Source of the DNA: CAWBBA01 sp963729795
Lineage (GTDB): Bacteria > Desulfobacterota > Desulfomonilia > Desulfomonilales > Desulfomonilaceae
Assembly: GCA_963729795.1 (NCBI GenBank)
Contig: CAVSPC010000063.1
Coordinates: forward strand, 14,823-78,822
DNA: 64,000 nt
Direction: 5' to 3'
Part shown: positions 1-8,616 of the stretch, piece by piece
How positions within the stretch are numbered: the first letter of the stretch is position 1
Layout: every line of letters starts with the position of its first letter
Notes under the pieces: model-generated
Seen by the model: the letters and a program-made list of their open reading frames with translations, nothing else
What the model was told of the DNA's origin: nothing
Databases searched by the model: none
Translations under genes and position numbers: made by a program

Positions 1-138
1 CTGCTTGACCAAGCAATTGGTTGACCCGCAACCTGCCAGCGCAGCAACGCAGGCGATCAGAACCAGCACCGCGACCGGCGATCCCAGTGGCCGGAGCCGG
101 TTTACATTCACAGTCCCGAGGGTTGTCTCGGGATTCAC
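1..138 (-). CDS. Lipoprotein, N-terminal part only (runs off the window)
   Basis: The first 46 codons of a minus-strand gene are present; the rest lies beyond position 1. The GTG start at 138 has a GGAGG seven bases upstream. A second in-frame GTG at 111 would shorten the product by nine residues. The N-terminus has basic residues, a hydrophobic stretch (VAVLVLIACVAALAG) and a lipobox LAGC, so a lipid-anchored envelope protein is expected. The visible part carries no domain, so the function is unknown. A sigma-70-type promoter lies about 60 bases upstream. Confidence 0.72.
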   Translation of the reverse strand, partial: MNPETTLGTVNVNRLRPLGSPVAVLVLIACVAALAGCGSTNCLVKQ

Positions 139-198
139 TCTCCAACCTCCAAACTATACATTGAAATCACGAAACAATTCCGTATCATGGCGTGAATC

Positions 199-226
199 AG
201 GATATCACAGCCAGCAGTCCTGTCAA
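199..226 (-). promoter_or_regulatory. Sigma-70-type promoter for the lipoprotein gene
   Basis: On the minus strand a perfect -35 TTGACA (221-226) is followed by 16 bases and a -10 TATCCT (199-204). It faces the lipoprotein start at 138. The rest of the gap from 139 to 365 shows no gene. Confidence 0.5.
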
Positions 227-365
227 CGCGAAAAAAAGCAGGAGTTTCCTTAATGATCTGATACAAGTCAGATCTCGTTGGGCACAAGGACCGGTATCGA
301 CAATCGAATCCCGGAAGAAATGCGGATCACGGCGTTTAAGGACGAATTAAGGATTTCAACAGGCT

Positions 366-1514
366 CTAGAAATTGATCGCACCCGATAATCCCACGTCGA
401 AAGTGTACTGGCTGAGTGTCGACGTACCGCCACTCGACGCCGAGAAAGGCTCTGGCAGGCTGAATACAGTTACGAACAAGCTACTTTGGCCGGCCAGATT
501 TACGTCGCCATCTCCTCGGATTCTTAGCCAGCTTCCCCGTGCCCACAGCGTGCCATTGAAAAATCCGAATGTGAAATTTGATTCTAGACCTGCTTCCACG
601 AAGAGCCCCGGGTTCCTGAAAGTGTATTCGGCTTGTTCGGAAAGATCTCGCCTGCCTAAAAACCTGGTCAATGCTAAGTACGCACCTGGATGGGTAAGAT
701 CCAAAGGAAGCCTTAAGTTAGCCCCTGCGCTCCCTATGATAACCGATCCCTTGAAGTACGGGCCCAAAATTTCGCACCCCACATACGGGATGGTGAAGAA
801 GGTATTGAGGTCCCCCGAATAGTTCGGGAAGGTAACTCGGTGGAAGAAAGGAGGTGGAGGGCCGATTATCCCATAATAACCGGGCACGGGTTCAGGCTCC
901 GAGAAACGGACCGAAACTCTATCGAACCTAATCCCAGCCACCAGGCCTACCCCAGGATTAATGTCGTAACTCCCACCGACCTCAAATTCCGACCATTGAA
1001 ACTGTGATCCCCTCCAATGCCGAGCTTGCGGTGGAATCACCCCGACGCCGGGGCCTTCGTCTGATTGAATGCCCACCGTGCGGGGAATGTTCGCTGAAAC
1101 GCTGCCGAACAAACTGAAGAAGGGTGTAATCCATGCATCGAGACGGAACGTTCCGACAGCCAAATCGGCTGACTGGATCTTTATGTCCAATGGGTACAGG
1201 TCCAGAATGCTTCCATATTCAGGAAACAGGACAAAAGGACTTAGCAATTGCGTTGCGGGAATATCCAGATTGAAGTTTAGCGCTATCTTTTTGTAGCCTA
1301 CTTCCGCACTTGGCACAATTTTAATATTTCCTGCTTGAATCCAGTTCAGTCCCGGCAGGGAAGCTATACCCGAAATCCAACCTGAGCCCCCCGCACTCCC
1401 GAAAGGGAACAATCCAGATGGAGCCCGCTCAGGCAGTAAGCTTTGAGCCGAGACAGCAACAGGAAACGCGAGCAAAAACAAAAGGCCAAACGAGATAACG
1501 CAGCGTTTGGTCAT
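366..1514 (-). CDS. Exported protein, probably an outer-membrane beta-barrel
   Basis: The product is 382 residues from the ATG at 1514. That start is chosen because it opens directly with a signal peptide (MTKRCVISFGLLFLLAFPVA, then a VSA-Q cleavage site); a longer frame reaches 1628 but its extra residues do not look like a leader. The mature part has many alternating hydrophobic and polar stretches and ends in an aromatic residue (GLSGAINF). Such an ending is typical of outer-membrane barrels recognised by BamA. No named family is recognised. It stands alone between a lipoprotein gene and an IS element. Confidence 0.6.
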   Translation of the reverse strand: MTKRCVISFGLLFLLAFPVAVSAQSLLPERAPSGLFPFGSAGGSGWISGIASLPGLNWIQAGNIKIVPSAEVGYKKIALNFNLDIPATQLLSPFVLFPEYGSILDLYPLDIKIQSADLAVGTFRLDAWITPFFSLFGSVSANIPRTVGIQSDEGPGVGVIPPQARHWRGSQFQWSEFEVGGSYDINPGVGLVAGIRFDRVSVRFSEPEPVPGYYGIIGPPPPFFHRVTFPNYSGDLNTFFTIPYVGCEILGPYFKGSVIIGSAGANLRLPLDLTHPGAYLALTRFLGRRDLSEQAEYTFRNPGLFVEAGLESNFTFGFFNGTLWARGSWLRIRGDGDVNLAGQSSLFVTVFSLPEPFSASSGGTSTLSQYTFDVGLSGAINF

Positions 1515-1813
1515 AATCCATACCCCCACCAAACTGACGCTTCCAGGCCTCGAATATGCCTTGAAGCAACCCGTCAGATCATTTCTAGCAAACTTAAATT
1601 TACAAAAATGATATAGACTCCATAGCATTTTCTCGACCAGTGCTCAAGCTATGTTTCGTGAGGCCTTGCTCCAAATTCGCTGTCCAAGGGCCCGAGACCC
1701 CACCATCATGAACAAATTTCGGCATCCTGATAATATCGAGGGAAAGTCCTGGAACAGAAATAATCAAACAGAATTATCTACTTGCCAAAAGTTATGCGGA
1801 ATGGTGCGGTGGA

Positions 1814-3249
1814 CTCATAACTAAACTCTTGCACAATACGATTGCGCGCACTGGGAGTATGCCGCGTGATACATGAGTGAAAGAGTTGAGGGCTAATGAA
1901 AAAAGCGCTTGCATAGCGCGAAATGGCGCGGTTATAGAATGTCTCCTCAGTGGAGGCAGAGCGCAATGCCCGTGGTGGCTGACATCCCCGAGGAATTTGA
2001 GAGGGCTCTTGAAGCGTTTCGCCCCCATTTCGGAGCGCCCGCTTTTGAGCATTTCAAGCGCTACGTCTTGGGTCTGATCGTCTCGGAGAACCTGACCGTA
2101 GAGGGGATCAATCGGATTTTCATCCAAGCCAAGCACCCCAGTTCTCTCAACCGATTTCTCACCACGGGGATCTGGAAGCAGCAAGAGGTCAATGATACCA
2201 GAATCGATATACTCAAGATCCAGGGGGCTCTGGGGGGTAAGGGATGGTTGGCGATTGACGACACCCTCACCCATAAGACCGGCAAGCAGATCGAAGGTGT
2301 CGGCATCTATTGGGATCACAGCGAGAAGAGATACGTCCTGGCTCACAACATCGTGACTGCGGAGTTCGTCAACCCGAAAGGGGAAAGCCATCCTCTCAAC
2401 TTCCGGCTGTACCTCAAAGAAGAGCAGAGCCGGGAGAAAAGGGTCCCCTTTAAGACCAAAATCGACTTGGCCCAAGAACTGGTGGAAGATGCTCTGCAAC
2501 TCGGCCTTGAAATCCAGGGCGCACTCTTCGACAACTGGTTTGCCTCCAAAGATTTCATCAAGTTCCTCCAGGGCAAGGGCCTGCATTGGGTGACCAGACT
2601 CAAGCCCGACCGCAACATCAAGATCAAGGGAAGATACGTGGCAATCAGCGAGTTTGCCGGTACCCTGCCCAGGGAATCGTTTAGGAAGGTGCAAATCGGC
2701 GATCGAGTCTATCAGGTCTTTTCCAAAGCGGTGGACCTCAAGGGAGTCGGTCAGGTCAGAGTTCTGATCAGCTATGACAACGAAGAGTTTTCCGGTTCTC
2801 CTGCCTACTTCGCTACTGATCAGATCCGGTGGGAAGGAACCAGGATACTCAAGACATATTCCAAGCGGTGGAACATAGAGACGTTTTTCAGGGATTCCAA
2901 GCAGAATCTCGGCCTTGAGGACTACCAGCTCAGAGATCTTTGGGGTATCAAGCGTCATTGGTATCTGATCTTCCTGGCCTACAGTCTCCAGGTGTCCGGC
3001 CTGTTCGGAATTGACCCAAAACCTCGTTATGAGTCTCCTACGCTGGGAGATCTCATCACCAGAACCACCAGAAACGTTTTCAGCGGGCTTGTCGGATGGA
3101 TCACTCTCCAGTTGAATCGTGGCCGATCTCAAGAAGATATTTGCCGCATCGCCTACGGATTCTGACGACGAAGAGGCCGATCCCATGCTCGAAAGCTCAC
3201 AGGATTACTGTTTCTTGTTCTCTCTATTGTGCAAGACTTTAGTCATAAG
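1814..3249 (+). mobile_element. Complete insertion sequence, IS701-like
   Basis: The transposase gene at 1966-3165 is bracketed by imperfect 25-bp inverted repeats. The left end begins CTCATAACTAAA at 1814. The right end read inwards from 3249 begins CTTATGACTAAA. The two agree in 22 of 25 positions, including a shared TCTTGCACAATA core. The element is about 1436 bp. No clear target-site duplication is visible outside these limits, so the insertion may be old or the ends slightly misplaced. Confidence 0.75.
1966..3165 (+). CDS. DDE transposase (IS701-like)
   Basis: The product is 399 residues. The ATG at 1966 is chosen because GGAGG stands nine bases upstream; two earlier in-frame ATGs (1909, 1939) lack a site. 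The catalytic triad can be traced: Asp in WLAIDDTLTHK, Asp in ALFDNWFAS, and Glu in SKRWNIETFFRDSKQNLGL. The last is the typical Y-x2-R-x3-E-x6-K region of IS4-superfamily enzymes. The frame is intact and lies within inverted repeats, so the element could still be active. Assignment to IS701 rather than another DDE branch is from memory of family motifs. Confidence 0.85.
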   Translation: MPVVADIPEEFERALEAFRPHFGAPAFEHFKRYVLGLIVSENLTVEGINRIFIQAKHPSSLNRFLTTGIWKQQEVNDTRIDILKIQGALGGKGWLAIDDTLTHKTGKQIEGVGIYWDHSEKRYVLAHNIVTAEFVNPKGESHPLNFRLYLKEEQSREKRVPFKTKIDLAQELVEDALQLGLEIQGALFDNWFASKDFIKFLQGKGLHWVTRLKPDRNIKIKGRYVAISEFAGTLPRESFRKVQIGDRVYQVFSKAVDLKGVGQVRVLISYDNEEFSGSPAYFATDQIRWEGTRILKTYSKRWNIETFFRDSKQNLGLEDYQLRDLWGIKRHWYLIFLAYSLQVSGLFGIDPKPRYESPTLGDLITRTTRNVFSGLVGWITLQLNRGRSQEDICRIAYGF

Positions 3250-3302
3250 ACAGACGCAAGCAGCTTATTGCGGCTCATGCGGAACTCAATAGCTCAATAG
3301 AA

Positions 3303-3380
3303 CCGTCACCCCGGCTAAGGCCGGGGTCCATCCCGCGAAGTTGCGGGACTGGATTCCGGCTTACTCCGGAATCACGGACA
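3303..3380. repeat. Palindromic intergenic repeat (CCCCGGC/GCCGGGG and CCGG...CCGG type)
   Basis: This holds two small hairpins, CCCCGGCTAAGGCCGGGG and ATTCCGGCTTACTCCGGAAT, with a spacer containing CCCGCGAAGTTGCGGG. The same family recurs at 63098-63190 and in part at 33028-33170 and 46058-46205. The rest of the gap between the IS and the kinase gene (3250-3476) shows no gene. Confidence 0.6.
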
Positions 3381-3476
3381 TGGACCTTTGCCGAGTGAAT
3401 AATGCCCCTAATCAAATATCCATTTGGTTATATTATCAATGGAGATGGCACTAGGAGAGGGACTGGTCAGATTTGG

Positions 3477-4178
3477 TCACGGAAAAGTGAGTTGCAACGC
3501 TGAATCGGTCGCTTGTATCTTTCCTCCTATGGAAGTCAGGACAGCGCTGGCCGTGGCCAACCCAGTGTGACTTTGGGCATCCATGACACTCATATCTGCC
3601 GGCAGCTCTCCGGAATCCCAGAGGATCTGAGTTGCGCAACTGCCGTTGAGGTCACCAAATTTGACCGTCAGAGCCTTCTTGTATGGCAGACCGCGCTGGT
3701 CGTGCCACACCCCGATTGCCGCAACTGCGTCTCTGGCGAAGGCCAGTCCCTGCACCATGATCCCCTCAATGAGGTTGGGATTGTTTCTGATGGGGGGAAC
3801 TGCATCATCGCACTCACACACAAGTTCAATGCCTCGGCTTATGAATTGCTGCCCCATCAATCCTTTTATCTTCTCGAAGATCCCTCGGATGCCTGCTTCT
3901 TCGAAACCTGAGAAATTGGCACCGCTGAAGGTTCGGAGTTTTTCCACGATCTTGCTGGCCTTTTGCACTTGAGATGTCACAATGTTCAATCGATGTACGA
4001 TAAATTCCTTTTCATCTTCCGTCAGCGCACTACGTTCCACTTTGAGCTGTACAACTTGGGATGCAATCATGATGGCATTCAGGGGTTGCGCAATCTCATG
4101 AGCGAAGCCCCCAAAGACCTCTCCCAGTGAAGCCAAACGCAGCAGATCCTCTTGAGGCAGACAACATTCTATTTCCAT
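3477..4178 (-). CDS. Orphan histidine kinase with a degenerate ATP-binding domain
   Basis: The product is 233 residues, starting at the ATG at 4178, four bases after GGAGG. A GTG at 4199 is also in frame. Residues about 20-75 form a dimerisation/phosphoacceptor helix pair with an intact H-box, GFAHEIAQPLNAI. The following ATPase-like part is poor. The N-box position reads IMVQGLAFARDAV, so both expected Asn residues are missing. A D-x-G remains in LWDSGELPADM. There is no sensor domain, membrane segment or neighbouring response regulator. It may serve as a phosphotransfer or scaffold protein rather than an active kinase; this is inference. Confidence 0.65.
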   Translation of the reverse strand: MEIECCLPQEDLLRLASLGEVFGGFAHEIAQPLNAIMIASQVVQLKVERSALTEDEKEFIVHRLNIVTSQVQKASKIVEKLRTFSGANFSGFEEAGIRGIFEKIKGLMGQQFISRGIELVCECDDAVPPIRNNPNLIEGIMVQGLAFARDAVAAIGVWHDQRGLPYKKALTVKFGDLNGSCATQILWDSGELPADMSVMDAQSHTGLATASAVLTSIGGKIQATDSALQLTFP

Positions 4179-4554
4179 CAATCCTCCGTAGAACGGCACC
4201 TTGTGGCTGACGTGACAATGGCGGAAATTAGCGACGCTGTCCAGAATATTTATATGGAAGACGATTGCAAGTTCTTCTCAACAGAGTGGAACTCGGCCAA
4301 CATTACAGCAGGCCCCGAGGCCCGCTTTTCGTAGACCGAGAAGAGCCGACGGCATGAAACGAAAGCAGCGGAAAAGCCAGAGAGGAAGTAAGATCCGAAA
4401 AAGTAACGACCCAAGCGGTTGTCATGGTCCCGAAAGTGGGTCGTGAGGATTTCGAAATCTCCTCCCCTCTTGAAAATGAATGGAGGCCGCCTCACGGGGC
4501 TGAGGGGCTATCTCTTGTCTTTTCGAAAGATGTTGCGGAACTGAGTTCTTTTTT
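4179..4554. other. Gap with no supported gene
   Basis: About 375 bases lie between the rny stop and the kinase start. Short open frames exist on both strands (for example 4250-4495 minus) but have no site, composition or family signal. Nothing else is recognised. Confidence 0.4.
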
Positions 4555-6126
4555 TTACCGAGCGAATTCTACGGCCCTGGCTTCGCGTATTACCACTATC
4601 TTTATCTGGCCCGGATACGAGAGTTCTTTTTCAATCTTCTTTCGTATGTCGTGGGCCAACAGGGTAAGTCCTTCATCGCCGATATTGGAATTCTCTACTA
4701 TGATACGAATTTCTCGACCTGCCTGTATGGCAAACGACTTGCTTACGCCCTTGAACGAATCGGCTATTCTTTCAAGGTCCTCGAGGCGTTTGACGTAGTT
4801 TTCCAACATCTCACGCCTTGCTCCGGGTCTGGCCGCCGACAACGTGTCAGCCGCCTGGACCAGCACTGCCAGCGTGCTAGTGGGGTCCTCATCACCGTGG
4901 TGAGCCGCAATGGCATTGACGATCAGGGGGGATTCGCCATGGCGACGTGCTATGTCCGCACCTATGATGGCGTGCGCCCCCTCCACCTCGTGGTCGATGG
5001 CCTTGCCTATGTCATGAAGGAGACCGGCGCGTTTTGCTTTCTTAGGACTCAGCCCAAGTTCCGCTGCCATGATCCCGCATAGGAACGCAACTTCAATCGA
5101 ATGCTGATAAACGTTCTGAGCGAAGGATGTCCTGTACTTGAGTTTGCCCACCAGCTTTATCAATTCCGCATTAATGCCGTGAACACCCACATCGAAACTG
5201 GCTTGCTCTCCCGCCTCGATGATTGTCTCCTCCATCTCCTGAGTGACTTTTTTTACTACTTCCTCGATTCGAGCCGGGTGGATTCTGCCGTCGGTGATGA
5301 GTCTCTCGAGGGCTATTCTCGCCACTTCCCGCCGGATGGAGTTGTAACCGGAAAGTATAACGGCCTCAGGAGTGTCGTCAATTATGAGATCTATTCCCGT
5401 GGCGGCTTCTATTGCTCGAATGTTGCGGCCTTCCCGTCCGATAATTCGCCCTTTCATTTCCTCGTTGGGGAGGTTCACCACGGAAACGGTTCGTTCTGCC
5501 ACATAATCCGCTGCATATCGGCCTACTGCCGTAGAGATGATTTCCTTGGCTTTTTTGTCGGCCTGAGTGAGAGTTTCCTCCTCTATTTGCCTTATGATTT
5601 TCCCGCTTTCGATTCGAGTCTCATCGCTGACCTTTTGTAGAAGCATTTCCCTGGCTTCAAGGGCTGACAGGCCGGCCACCTGTTCTAACTTTTCCAGTTG
5701 TTTCTTTACGAGCTTGTCCGCCTCGAACTCTTTTTCTTTTGCTCTCTTGTGCCCCGCATCTATGTCCTTTTCGTGTTTTACTAATGCGATTTCTTTAGAT
5801 TCGAGTTGTGAGGTCTTTCGTTCGAGGTTCTCTTCCTTCTTCAGAAGGCGCGATTCCCGGACCGAGAGTTCAGCGCGTCGCTCTTTTATTTCGTGCTCAA
5901 GATCCGCTCGGGATTGGAACAGTTTATCTTTGGCCTGAAGAAGGGCCTCTTTCTTGACGGTTTCAGCCTCTTTCTTTGCGGATTTGATGATTTCATCCGC
6001 TTCAGATTTGGCTGAGTTGCCCCGGCTGTTGTCGAGGATTCTTGCCACGGCGTATCCGGCCGCGCCCCCCACAATTATAGCGACAAGGGCAGGAAGGAAG
6101 GAAATCAATTCCACAGCCCACTCCAT
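4555..6126 (-). CDS. rny: Ribonuclease Y
   Basis: The 523-residue product has the full order of an RNase Y. An N-terminal membrane anchor (about 8-30, LPALVAIIVGGAAGYAVARI) is followed by a long charged coiled coil (35-195). A KH RNA-binding domain with GREGRNIRAIEAATG lies near 230-245. An HD phosphohydrolase domain has the metal-binding pair in LLHDIGKAIDHEVEG near 355-370. It is a membrane-bound endoribonuclease that starts mRNA decay. It lies downstream of zapB, zapA and 6S RNA on the same strand, so it may share their transcript. No strong ribosome site precedes the ATG. Confidence 0.95.
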   Translation of the reverse strand: MEWAVELISFLPALVAIIVGGAAGYAVARILDNSRGNSAKSEADEIIKSAKKEAETVKKEALLQAKDKLFQSRADLEHEIKERRAELSVRESRLLKKEENLERKTSQLESKEIALVKHEKDIDAGHKRAKEKEFEADKLVKKQLEKLEQVAGLSALEAREMLLQKVSDETRIESGKIIRQIEEETLTQADKKAKEIISTAVGRYAADYVAERTVSVVNLPNEEMKGRIIGREGRNIRAIEAATGIDLIIDDTPEAVILSGYNSIRREVARIALERLITDGRIHPARIEEVVKKVTQEMEETIIEAGEQASFDVGVHGINAELIKLVGKLKYRTSFAQNVYQHSIEVAFLCGIMAAELGLSPKKAKRAGLLHDIGKAIDHEVEGAHAIIGADIARRHGESPLIVNAIAAHHGDEDPTSTLAVLVQAADTLSAARPGARREMLENYVKRLEDLERIADSFKGVSKSFAIQAGREIRIIVENSNIGDEGLTLLAHDIRKKIEKELSYPGQIKIVVIREARAVEFAR

Positions 6127-6329
6127 TGTATGAATTTGACGGGATGCTTACGAGGACAGAGCGGGGAGGATTTCGAGTCTTCAAAGAATGGGTTAAGGGT
6201 AAGAAGTATAAACTGCGTGCCGATTACCCAAAGAAAGACGTATATATATACTCCGCCGAATGGCCATCCAGGGGCTGCCGCCCGCATCCCGGTTGTAAGG
6301 CGAAAAGGAACGAGTGATCAGGCAATTGG

Positions 6330-6515
6330 AAGAAATCCCCCGCGAGCAGCCGTGCGGACAGAACTTTTGAACCTGGTTACCCAGGTGGGACCCTAACGAC
6401 TGCTTCAGGCTTCCTGCTTCATGGCAGGCATGCTCACCACAGCCGGGGGCGGTTCCCATTTTTTGAGTGTTGGCTCAAAAAATTGCCGTCCATCACGCAC
6501 TGCGCAGGGGAGTGC
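6330..6515 (-). ncRNA. ssrS: 6S RNA
   Basis: On the minus strand the gap between zapA and rny contains the 6S signature GTGGTGAGCATGCCTGCC, then GAAGCAGGAAGCCTGAAGC and a distal ACCTGGGTAACCAGGT hairpin. The outer ends pair with each other (CCCCTGCGC near 6500-6510 with GCGGGGG near 6335-6341), closing the long rod around a central bubble. 6S RNA binds the sigma-70 holoenzyme as a promoter mimic in stationary phase. Position directly downstream of zapA is the common arrangement. The ends are estimated from the terminal stem and may be off by about 10 bases. Confidence 0.88.
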
Positions 6516-6522
6516 CTCAACT

Positions 6523-6828
6523 TCAAACGACCCGATCGATGGCTTTTAAAAGCCTGTCGGTCTTTTCCTCCAGTTCTCTTATGGTCTGCTCCTTAGCCTG
6601 CTTGTACTGGAACATCTCGTCTGCGATGTTCACCAGTGTCAAAATCGCCAAGTCCAGTGTCGATATCACCGAAGCATGGCGCTGGATTTCATCTGCTCTC
6701 TCCTTGATGAAATCCGCGAGCGTTTGAATGTATTTCTTGTTTCCGTGTCCTCGTATGCTGTACTCGCGACCGAACAATCGTACCTTTACGGCTTCGGTCA
6801 GTTCCTCCGACTTGTTCCCGTAATCCAA
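6523..6828 (-). CDS. zapA: Cell division protein ZapA
   Basis: The 101-residue product matches ZapA in length and plan. An N-terminal domain with VKVRLFGREYSIRGHGNKKY is followed by a helix with LADFIKERADEIQ and a C-terminal coiled coil. ZapA binds and bundles FtsZ at the division ring. It follows zapB with a 23-base gap and precedes 6S RNA. Confidence 0.92.
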   Translation of the reverse strand: MDYGNKSEELTEAVKVRLFGREYSIRGHGNKKYIQTLADFIKERADEIQRHASVISTLDLAILTLVNIADEMFQYKQAKEQTIRELEEKTDRLLKAIDRVV

Positions 6829-6851
6829 AGCATCCCCTGCCCATTGTTCTT

Positions 6852-7073
6852 TCAGGTGAATGCCTCCAGCTTCTCTATGATTCTGTCCAGTTTGCCTTTG
6901 GCCGATTTGTGATCCTTTTGGATTTTCTTTAGAGTACGATCCAATTCGCCAATTCGTTTGTCCCTCTTTTCCAGTTCCCTGCTAAACCGTTCCTGTTCTT
7001 TTTTGGACAGATCGTTTTGCTCTATCAAATGCATGATCTTCTCTTCGAGAAGAGCAAGCTTATCGGCATTCAT
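6852..7073 (-). CDS. zapB: ZapB-like coiled-coil division protein
   Basis: The 73-residue product is almost wholly charged heptad coiled coil (LALLEEKIMHLIEQNDLSKK onwards). Small size, all-helical make-up and position just upstream of zapA match ZapB, which links ZapA to the chromosome-terminus organiser. The sequence is too low in complexity to prove homology. The ATG at 7073 has GGAG seven bases upstream and a strong promoter behind it. Confidence 0.7.
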   Translation of the reverse strand: MNADKLALLEEKIMHLIEQNDLSKKEQERFSRELEKRDKRIGELDRTLKKIQKDHKSAKGKLDRIIEKLEAFT

Positions 7074-7109
7074 AGGGGATCTCCAAGATATTTTTTGAGA
7101 ACCGCTTTA

Positions 7110-7137
7110 ATTATATTTCTTTAGGAAGAGGTGTCAA
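7110..7137 (-). promoter_or_regulatory. Consensus sigma-70 promoter for zapB-zapA-6S RNA
   Basis: On the minus strand TTGACA (7132-7137), a 16-base spacer and TATAAT (7110-7115) lie 37 bases before the zapB start. Both hexamers are perfect. It probably drives zapB-zapA and may feed 6S RNA. The rest of 7138-7324 shows no gene. Confidence 0.7.
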
Positions 7138-7324
7138 GAAGTATCTTGAACAGGCACCATGCCTATTACAAGCTACAAGTCTTTAATTTCAGGTTAGATT
7201 AGGCCGGTTTTTGACATACAAAAAAAGCCGCGAGAAAAGTCTTGGACGAGGCGTCGGGGCGCAAAATTGGCTCCATAACAAGTCGTTGATGAGTCGATTC
7301 ACCCGTAAGACCACGGATGCTATT

Positions 7325-7654
7325 TCAAGATTCAGGTTCTTCTCGCTGAAAGCCTGGGGAATCGATCAGCTTTTGAATTTTCCTGTGAAATGTGTTTCGG
7401 CTCATACCGAGCCACTTCGCAGCTTGCAGTTTGTTGCCGCGGCTTCGTTCAAGCACCTTGATGATTAGACGCTTCTCTACCTCTCCCATTATGAGAGGAT
7501 GAATTCCTTTCACGTCGTTGTCCACGAGGTACTCTACCAACATATCAATGGAGTCAGCAATGTTGGTCTTGAGTACCGCTTTCGCCTTGCCGGGTTTTCG
7601 GGGACTCTCGCGCAATTCCGGGTCCGAGATCTTATCGCTTTTTTCCGTTGTCAT
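7325..7654 (-). CDS. Fis-family helix-turn-helix protein
   Basis: The product is 109 residues. Its C-terminal half is a Fis-type helix-turn-helix: EKRLIIKVLERSRGNKLQAA, then KWLGMSRNTFHRKIQKL. The N-terminal half is charged and lacks recognisable motifs. The start codon overlaps the dusB stop by four bases. A dusB-fis pair is the gene order of the E. coli fis operon, which supports a nucleoid-associated or global regulatory role. It could also be a free-standing HTH of NtrC type. Confidence 0.82.
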   Translation of the reverse strand: MTTEKSDKISDPELRESPRKPGKAKAVLKTNIADSIDMLVEYLVDNDVKGIHPLIMGEVEKRLIIKVLERSRGNKLQAAKWLGMSRNTFHRKIQKLIDSPGFQREEPES

Positions 7655-8616
7655 GATATTGCGACTTTCCCAAAGAACTGCTCCGTGAGATGCATGAGTG
7701 CGTCCCGATCGTCCAGGGTGAAGACCGTGCGCCGGAACTCGCTCCCTTGGTCAAACCCTTTCGAGTACCATGCCAAATGTTTTTGCATTAGGCGAAGAGC
7801 AGTGCGGTTATCCCACCACTCCAGCATGTATCCGAAGTGTTCTCGGATCACATCAAGAAAAGTCAATATTCCTCCAGGAATTCCGGTACGGCCGGAGGCT
7901 TGTTCCATGATCCGGCCAGGCAGCCACGGCCTTCCGACGGCCCCTCTTCCTATCATCACTCCGTCGCATCCTGTGCGGGTTGCCATATCCACCGCGTCGT
8001 CCACCTCTAGGATTCCGCCGTTGCCGATTACAGGTATCCCCACCGTCCGTTTGACCTCTTCCAATACTTCCAGAGACGGGGGGCCGGAATGGGCCCTGGA
8101 TTTACTTCGAGAATGAACGATCAGCGCATTCGCACCCTCAGCCTCGATCACGCGTGCGACCTCCGCGGCATTTGGGTTCGATTCGTCCCACCCCGACCTC
8201 ATCTTTACGGTAAGGGGCACGCTAAGCGCTTGTCGCATCGCAGCCACAATCCGACCTGCAAGCCCGATATTTCTCATCAAGGCGGCGCCGGCCCCTCGAT
8301 TTACGACCTTCCTTACGGGACAGCCCATATTCACATCTATTGCCGCCGCCCCTTCGTCCTGGAGGCGTCTGGCTGCTTCAGCCATTACAGCGGGATCAGT
8401 CCCGGCGATCTGGAAAATAGTAGGAACCTCGCTGCCACGAATCTGTATGGTACGCATTGTGTCTGAAGTTCTCGCTACACTATCCGCGCTGATCATTTCA
8501 GTCCAGACAGCCGACACCCCGAACTTCTGAACTATCTTCCGGAAGGAAGGGTCGGTTATCCCGACCATCGGAGCTAGAAAAACATTTCCTACCAGCTCAA
8601 GATTTCCGATCTTCAT
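7651..8616 (-). CDS. dusB: tRNA-dihydrouridine synthase (DusB type)
   Basis: The 321-residue product is an FMN TIM-barrel enzyme that reduces uridine in tRNA D-loops. Seen: the start LVGNVFLAPMVGITDPSFRK, the signature DVNMGCPVRKVVNRGAGAAL with the catalytic Cys (near residue 100), phosphate-binding VIGNGGI and DGVMIGRGAVGRPW. It lies between glmU (overlap 20 bases) and a Fis-like gene (overlap four bases), so the three are translationally coupled. Confidence 0.94.
   Translation of the reverse strand: MKIGNLELVGNVFLAPMVGITDPSFRKIVQKFGVSAVWTEMISADSVARTSDTMRTIQIRGSEVPTIFQIAGTDPAVMAEAARRLQDEGAAAIDVNMGCPVRKVVNRGAGAALMRNIGLAGRIVAAMRQALSVPLTVKMRSGWDESNPNAAEVARVIEAEGANALIVHSRSKSRAHSGPPSLEVLEEVKRTVGIPVIGNGGILEVDDAVDMATRTGCDGVMIGRGAVGRPWLPGRIMEQASGRTGIPGGILTFLDVIREHFGYMLEWWDNRTALRLMQKHLAWYSKGFDQGSEFRRTVFTLDDRDALMHLTEQFFGKVAIS

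Noticed and set aside
1792..3186. A 464-codon open frame on the minus strand
   Set aside because: It lies entirely opposite the transposase gene, which has clear DDE motifs; the antisense frame has no family signal.
4651..5640. Plus-strand frames of 143 and 179 codons
   Set aside because: They lie opposite rny and show no independent signal.
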